From assembly GCF_029961765.1 (NCBI RefSeq), contig NZ_CP124681.1, forward strand, positions 1,860,001 to 1,924,000: DNA of 64,000 nucleotides, in the 5' to 3' direction. Shown here piece by piece: positions 63,243-64,000 of the stretch. The stretch's first letter is position 1, and the number at the start of each line of letters is the position of its first letter. Position numbers and translations under genes: made by a program. The notes beneath the pieces are model-generated. The model ran no database searches. It saw nothing but the letters and a program-made list of their open reading frames with translations, and was not told the origin of the DNA. This stretch comes from Nocardioides sp. QY071 (lineage in GTDB: Bacteria > Actinomycetota > Actinomycetes > Propionibacteriales > Nocardioidaceae).

Positions 63243-64000
63243 GTGAGCCAGGACCCCTACGAGCTGCTGGGCGTCGGTCGCGACGCCGACGCCGACGCCA
63301 TCAAGAAGGCCTACCGCAAGCTCGCCCGCCAGCTCCACCCGGACGTCAACCCGGACCCGGAGAGCCAGGAGCGGTTCAAGCAGGTCACCGCCGCCTACGA
63401 GGTGCTCTCCGACCCGCAGAAGCGGGCGGCCTACGACCGCGGCGGCGACCCGTTCGGCGGCGGCTTCGGCGGTCAGGGCGCGGGCTTCTCGTTCACCGAC
63501 ATCATGGACGCCTTCTTCGGCGGCCAAGGTGGCGCGCAGGGCGGTGGCCGCGGTCCGCGGCCGCGCGTGCGGCGCGGTCAGGACGCCCTGATCCGGATCG
63601 AGGTCGAGCTCGCCGAGGCCGCCTTCGGCGTCTCCCGCGAGCTCAAGGTCGACACCGCCGTGCGGTGCACCACCTGCGGCGGCGAGGGCGCCGCCCCCGG
63701 CAGCCACCCGGTTCCGTGCGAGACCTGCCACGGCCAGGGCGAGGTCGCCCACGTCCAGCGCTCCTTCCTCGGCGAGATCCGCACGCTGCGCCCGTGCGCG
63801 GCGTGCCGCGGATTCGGCACCGTGATCCCCGACCCGTGCCGCGAGTGTGCGGGCGATGGTCGGGTCCGCTCGCGTCGTACCCTCACCGTCAAGATCCCCG
63901 CCGGCGTCGACAACGGCACTCGCGTCCAGCTCAGCGAGCAGGGCGAGGTCGGTCCCGGCGGCGGCCCCGCCGGCGACCTGTACGTCGAGATCCACGTCGC
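63243..64000 (+). CDS. dnaJ: Chaperone DnaJ (3' end beyond the window)
   Basis: This is the first 252 codons of a class I DnaJ/Hsp40. It has a J domain (about residues 4-68) with HPD at 32-34 and a Gly/Phe-rich linker (about 72-110). The CTD1 domain has four zinc-binding CxxCxGxG-type motifs ([32 protein letters not shown]). It stimulates DnaK ATPase in protein folding. The GTG start at 63243 lies 11 bases after hrcA. The missing end is due to the window and not a truncation. Confidence 0.97.
   Translation, partial: MSQDPYELLGVGRDADADAIKKAYRKLARQLHPDVNPDPESQERFKQVTAAYEVLSDPQKRAAYDRGGDPFGGGFGGQGAGFSFTDIMDAFFGGQGGAQGGGRGPRPRVRRGQDALIRIEVELAEAAFGVSRELKVDTAVRCTTCGGEGAAPGSHPVPCETCHGQGEVAHVQRSFLGEIRTLRPCAACRGFGTVIPDPCRECAGDGRVRSRRTLTVKIPAGVDNGTRVQLSEQGEVGPGGGPAGDLYVEIHV

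Overview
The window is chromosomal DNA from a very GC-rich actinobacterium, most likely a Nocardioides-type member of the Propionibacteriales. Evidence for this is the codon use, the many GTG starts, the actinobacterial furA-katG pair, and the conserved order comEA-comEC-holA-rpsT ... lepA ... hemW ... hrcA-dnaJ. Almost every gap is short and gene density is high on both strands. Genus assignment is inference; no rRNA or tRNA gene was found.

Layout. 1-6.0 kb: furA-katG with a strong terminator, a GNAT protein and an AhpD-like protein, a secreted alkaline phosphatase and a lipoprotein. 6-19.5 kb: an SDR, an ABC exporter, leuS, a TetR regulator, a DegV protein, comEA, an HPP/CBS protein, comEC, holA and rpsT. 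19.4-26.1 kb: two regulator/target modules with readable operators. One is TetR with a two-domain VOC/SnoaL protein; the other is LacI with an NCS1 permease and an amidohydrolase. 26-32.4 kb: phoD, lepA, a metallo-beta-lactamase-fold hydrolase, a lipoprotein and a kinase. 32.4-34 kb: an IS110-family element. 34-43.1 kb: a lipoprotein, MOSC, FadD15-type ligase, a Tat lipoprotein with an intradiol dioxygenase fold, hemW, and a cassette of cytidylyltransferase, LicD-methyltransferase fusion and a small coiled-coil protein, then DUF3097.

43.2-61.3 kb is a catabolic island. Its core is an operon with glutamine-synthetase-like ligase, class I glutamine amidotransferase, Rieske dioxygenase alpha and beta subunits, an adrenodoxin-type ferredoxin and a ferredoxin reductase. 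This is the gene set of aniline-type (gamma-glutamylation dependent) dioxygenation. An IclR regulator separates it from a divergent operon of a creatinase-like M24 protein, hydantoinase/oxoprolinase B and A subunits and a second NCS1 permease. An AraC regulator, flavin monooxygenase, SDR and metallo-hydrolase follow. The substrates are not readable from sequence. An iron-box-controlled DUF2470 gene and the CIRCE-hrcA-dnaJ heat-shock operon close the window; dnaJ is cut by the window end.

Two features recur across the window. First, many genes start exactly 6-7 bases after a TANNNT or CAGGAT hexamer, which predicts leaderless transcripts and fixes several start codons. Second, several intergenic spaces hold large perfect or near-perfect inverted repeats without T-runs; three of them share a GCCA(C/G)TTTC...CCG core and look like one family of short dispersed palindromic elements.
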